Shown in pieces: positions 17,451-19,617 of a stretch of 19,617 nucleotides of DNA (its first letter is position 1; each line of letters starts with the position of its first letter). The notes below the pieces were generated by a model. It had not been told where the DNA came from. It was given only the letters and a program-made list of their open reading frames with translations, and made no database searches. Source of the stretch: Euperipatoides rowelli (Eukaryota; Onychophora; Udeonychophora; Euonychophora; Peripatopsidae); assembly GCA_003024985.2 (NCBI GenBank), contig PXIH01S0001047.1. One strand, given 5' to 3'. The position numbers and the translations under genes are program-made.

Positions 17451-19617
17451 AACATGATTAGGTTATTACAGTATATCACAAAAAAAAAAATTAGAATATA
17501 TATACTGTATAATGCACATTACGATTGATTGCTTTACAGAAGAAATTCTTCAAACATAGAATAAATTCTTAGTTTAAAAAAAATGGAAATTTCTTTCATA
17601 AATGTCATAATGTTTACACAATTTTTTTTTTTTTTTGGTTGTTTTGAATTTTTTTATATAGTTTTTTTCATTAAAAAAATGGAATTTAGGGATGTTGACG
17701 TGGTTAGCTAAAACTAAATTTAGATAAAATAAATTGAAACAAGGCAGATATTCGGGGGGAAAAAAATATTGTAGCACCAATAAGGAAAATAAACTCGGCC
17801 AAGAAATTTACAAGCAAAAAAAAAAATAAATAAAATACTCTAAGAACCACTGACAAAATTAAAACCCTTTACGAGCCATAGAACTGGCTTGATACAATAA
17901 ACCACCTATGGGTGTATCTTATTAAGTTATCAACTATTCTCTTTGAGGCAGACTAGGTTTCAAATGATCTAAAGAGCACCTTATTGTTGGCAACAGGAAA
18001 GTGGAAAAACTTTTATGTTAAAAGATGAATGAATATTGATTCTGCGAAGGACTAATGGAACAGAATCCAAAGTTAGAATGGCAGTTAACTCTAAAATTAT
18101 TTACCATTAATTTTTCTTTCTTTTAACATTGAGATACAGAGCACGTTACATGTACGATATATAAATAGGGAGAGTATGCAAGCCCTCCGAAATAAAAGAG
18201 TAGTGGCCCAGATATGCAACTTTCATATTACTGCATATTGGCTTCCGATTTGATATTTGTGACAGAATAGGATCATTATTTTTAAATTTGCAATATCCTA
18301 TCTATCATATTACATATAAGTTATATGATTGTGACTGTGTATTATTTTTATTCCAATTACTGTAAATATTGTGGCTACAAGGAATATCGCATTAATTAAT
18401 AATGCTCGGACATGCAAGCCATCCGATGGATGGATTCTTTTAAAAGTTCCTTTTGTTTTAAAAAATCGCTTTCTGACCAATTGTTTTTTTTTCAGAAGAC
18501 ATTAGTAAAAAAAAAAGATCTAAGATTGGAAGGCTGACTGAAACAGAAATACGGTTACATTATTTACATCTTATATAATCGATCAATGTTGAATTGATTA
18601 ATTCCAAACGTCTTAAAACAAACATGGTAGATTAAATCATATGTATATTTGTCAATGGTCATCGCCAACAAAATATAAGTATTGATAAAAGATATTAAAG
18701 ACTCTTATATTTCCTTATCTTGTATCACTATATAATTTATATATTTATTAATACCAATTAAACACACACGTATGATTTTACGATAAGGATAAAGCCACGT
18801 TTAGTCAATTAAAACAATCGGTTATTACTGGAATGGTAATTGTCAAGATGTACTATTTTTTTCCTTAAATGGTTATTATTAACAAATATGTAAATACACT
18901 ATAAATTAAACACTTTATTAGTTCTTTAAGTTCCAAAATTGTATTAGTTATACTATTGAATTAATATGGATATTTTAAAACCGCAAGATCAATTAGCTAG
19001 GTTTATTAATAATATCCAAGAATACGAAATAAATTGAAAAAAAAAAGAAAAGTTTGAATAGAATGGGGATAAAACAAAAAATTTCATCAGTGATTTTATT
19101 TTAATAAATCAATGAGTCGAAAAATAAAGTCCTCCGAAGAATCTGTATATACAGTAGTTTAAGTGACAAATAAATGTTATAAGAACAAGAGACTTATAGT
19201 GTTCAATTAAAAAAAAATAAAACTTTGAGTAAACACAAATTTAAATTTTAAAATCAGGAACTACAAAGACTAACCTGCCAATGAAAAGCAAATATAACTT
19301 TAAAATGAACTATCCAGCAATGATGGATTAATGTCTTCACTGTACACTAGAGGTCTCAGTGCCTTTACAACATATTTTATTGTAACTCGGGTGTCTTTTA
19401 ACATAAAAATAGTTTCATTACTTATCATTTTGTATTTCCTATACTGCCTCTTAAGAATTCAAATATTGGAATAAGATTTTACAATTTTCATTTATAGATA
19501 AATTTGGTTTGTATATACTGTATATATTTTTTTTTAATGGCTACTATGGCTATTACTGCCATCTAGTGACAAAAAAACTTATTGTAAGTTGCTTTTGGAA
19601 CCAATTTAATAAATATG
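17447..19617. other. Non-coding, AT-rich to window end
   Basis: No gene recognised. ATGCAAGCCCTCCGA (18176-18190) and ATGCAAGCCATCCGA (18412-18426) are a near-identical 15-bp pair. GCCATCTAGTGA at 19558-19569 is a second CTCF-like word. TATATAAATA at 18158-18167 is TATA-like but has nothing recognisable downstream. CTGTATATACAG (19143-19154) is a perfect palindrome. Confidence 0.4.

Noticed and set aside
18158-18167. TATATAAATA as a core promoter
   Set aside because: TATA-like words are expected often in such AT-rich DNA, and no transcript, initiator or coding start is recognisable downstream.
19276-19340. Minus-strand splice acceptor TTTTCATTGGCAG
   Set aside because: The polypyrimidine tract and AG look good, but the following frame hits a stop after about 11 codons and shows no homology.

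Overview
This is AT-rich, gene-poor nuclear DNA from an animal, most likely an invertebrate. It shows no operons, no ribosome-binding sites and no long open frame. What can be recognised is decayed retrotransposon coding sequence, tRNA-derived SINE heads, MITE-like inverted repeats, minisatellites, homopolymer tracts and one plausible spliced exon. Four ambiguous bases (6854, 7712, 8497, 8563) mark it as a draft assembly. I cannot name the species.

Layout. At 322-3560, minus strand, lie two decayed copies of one endonuclease/reverse-transcriptase LINE family. Copy A (about 2841-3560) holds the RT motif C region and thumb. Copy B (about 322-2840) runs from the middle of the endonuclease domain through RT motifs A, B and C and the thumb to the C-terminal domain. 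At 4050-6400 are a small duplication, a short terminal-inverted-repeat candidate, a 126-bp tandem array built from a dispersed repeat (5281-5637), a 17-bp perfect inverted repeat and a long foldback element (about 6123-6404). At 7300-10090 are four tRNA-like SINE heads (7453, 7916 and 9304 on plus; about 10060 on minus), one with a perfect 15-bp target-site duplication. Among them sits the 3' end of a third copy of the LINE family (8383-9090, plus).

The best candidate for host coding sequence is a short exon on the minus strand at 11259-11363. It has a perfect AG|GTAAGT donor and encodes a hydrophobic, cysteine-, tryptophan- and histidine-containing segment. From 11808 to 12775 two oppositely oriented copies of the dispersed repeat flank an AGTATTT-rich block. 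At 14611-14971 is a non-autonomous DNA transposon with 22-bp terminal inverted repeats (one mismatch) of pogo/Tigger style. A degenerate 70-bp minisatellite lies at 15912-16100 and a 40-nt T tract at 17407-17446. The rest is AT-rich non-coding DNA, probably intronic or intergenic.

No set of genes works together here. The window records successive mobile-element insertions, possibly inside or beside a gene read on the minus strand through the 11.3-kb exon. I found no convincing new enzymatic system. The most interesting items are the dispersed repeat expanding into a palindromic tandem array, the SINE cluster, the juxtaposed LINE paralogues and the orphan exon.
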